This document shows, in pieces, positions 63,825 through 64,000 of a DNA stretch of 64,000 nt (the first letter of the stretch is position 1; the number at the start of each line of letters is the position of its first letter). Origin of the DNA: Micromussa lordhowensis (Eukaryota > Cnidaria > Anthozoa > Scleractinia > Lobophylliidae). The stretch spans positions 26,585,948-26,649,947 of the forward strand of contig OZ026597.1 in NCBI GenBank assembly GCA_964020085.1. Direction: 5' to 3'. Both the position numbers and the translations under genes were made by a program. Under the pieces are notes generated by a model. That model ran no database searches. It was given only the letters and a program-made list of their open reading frames with translations, and was not told where the DNA came from.

Positions 63825-64000
63825 GGTGGGATGGCCTCATGGGTAGTGTGGTTGACTCCGGATTGAGCGCTCCGGGTTCAAGCCCTGGCTGGGGACGTTG
63901 TTCTTAGGTAAGACCCTTTACTCTCACAGTGCCTCTCTCCGCCCAGGTGTCTAAATGGGTACCGGCGCCACAAACTTAATGTTGGAGGTATCCCTGCAAT
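63825..64000 (+). mobile_element. tRNA-derived SINE cut by the window edge
   Basis: A box-like ATGGGTAGTGTGGTTGACTC and B box GGGTTCAAGCCC are followed by the common body (GACCCTTTACTCTCACAGTG, GTCTAAATGGGTACCGGCG). The 3' end lies outside the window. Confidence 0.85.

Noticed and set aside
1..64000. CRISPR arrays, operons, phage or bacterial genes
   Set aside because: Nothing in base composition, gene structure or repeats suggests prokaryotic or viral sequence.

Overview
The window is animal nuclear DNA from an AT-rich, intron-rich, repeat-rich genome. Its mixture of features points to a cnidarian, most likely a stony coral: compact animal-type genes with small phase-matched exons, tRNA-derived SINEs, Penelope-like GIY-YIG retroelements, and dozens of short foldback or MITE-like elements. 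The organism call is inference from gene and repeat style. No species marker is present.

Layout, left to right. (1) About 0.6-1.5 kb: a 5'-truncated LINE reverse-transcriptase tail and a SINE piece, both minus strand. (2) 1.96-12.05 kb, plus: a TBC-domain Rab GAP in 14 exons; its 5' end is not resolved. (3) 13.38-28.52 kb, plus: a WD40-like beta-propeller protein in at least ten exons. Its first visible exon starts in phase 0, so it either has its own missing 5' exon or is joined to the TBC exons by alternative splicing. (4) 28.6-32.0 kb: a Penelope-like fragment, a tandem-repeat block and a long hairpin. (5) 32.26-34.14 kb, minus: a two-exon BOK-type Bcl-2 family gene. (6) 34.8-36.4 kb: a cluster of foldback elements and a second Penelope-like remnant. 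(7) 36.98-42.36 kb, plus: a complete Ro60 gene (TROVE plus vWFA) in four exons. (8) 42.4-47.9 kb: intergenic DNA with dispersed repeats. (9) 47.90-59.20 kb, minus: a complete Abl tyrosine kinase gene (MGQQ N-terminus, SH3, SH2, kinase, proline-rich linker, F-actin-binding tail) in seven exons. (10) 59.5 kb to the edge, plus: the first two exons of an unidentified gene starting 318 bp from the Abl start codon, head to head. Repeats fill the rest, and a SINE runs off the right edge.

The genes are ordinary single loci and do not form an operon-like pathway. Individually they concern Rab GTPase control (TBC), RNA quality control (Ro60), apoptosis (BOK) and cytoskeletal or stress signalling (Abl). 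The most unusual material is in the non-coding DNA. It includes a perfect 40-bp hairpin with 9-bp target-site duplications, an inverted-duplicated Penelope remnant with decayed hammerhead-ribozyme-like cores, and four in-frame tandem splice donors made by a 9-bp G-rich repeat in the propeller gene. No clear new multi-gene system was seen. Exon borders were read by eye from splice consensus and phase matching, not confirmed by transcripts.
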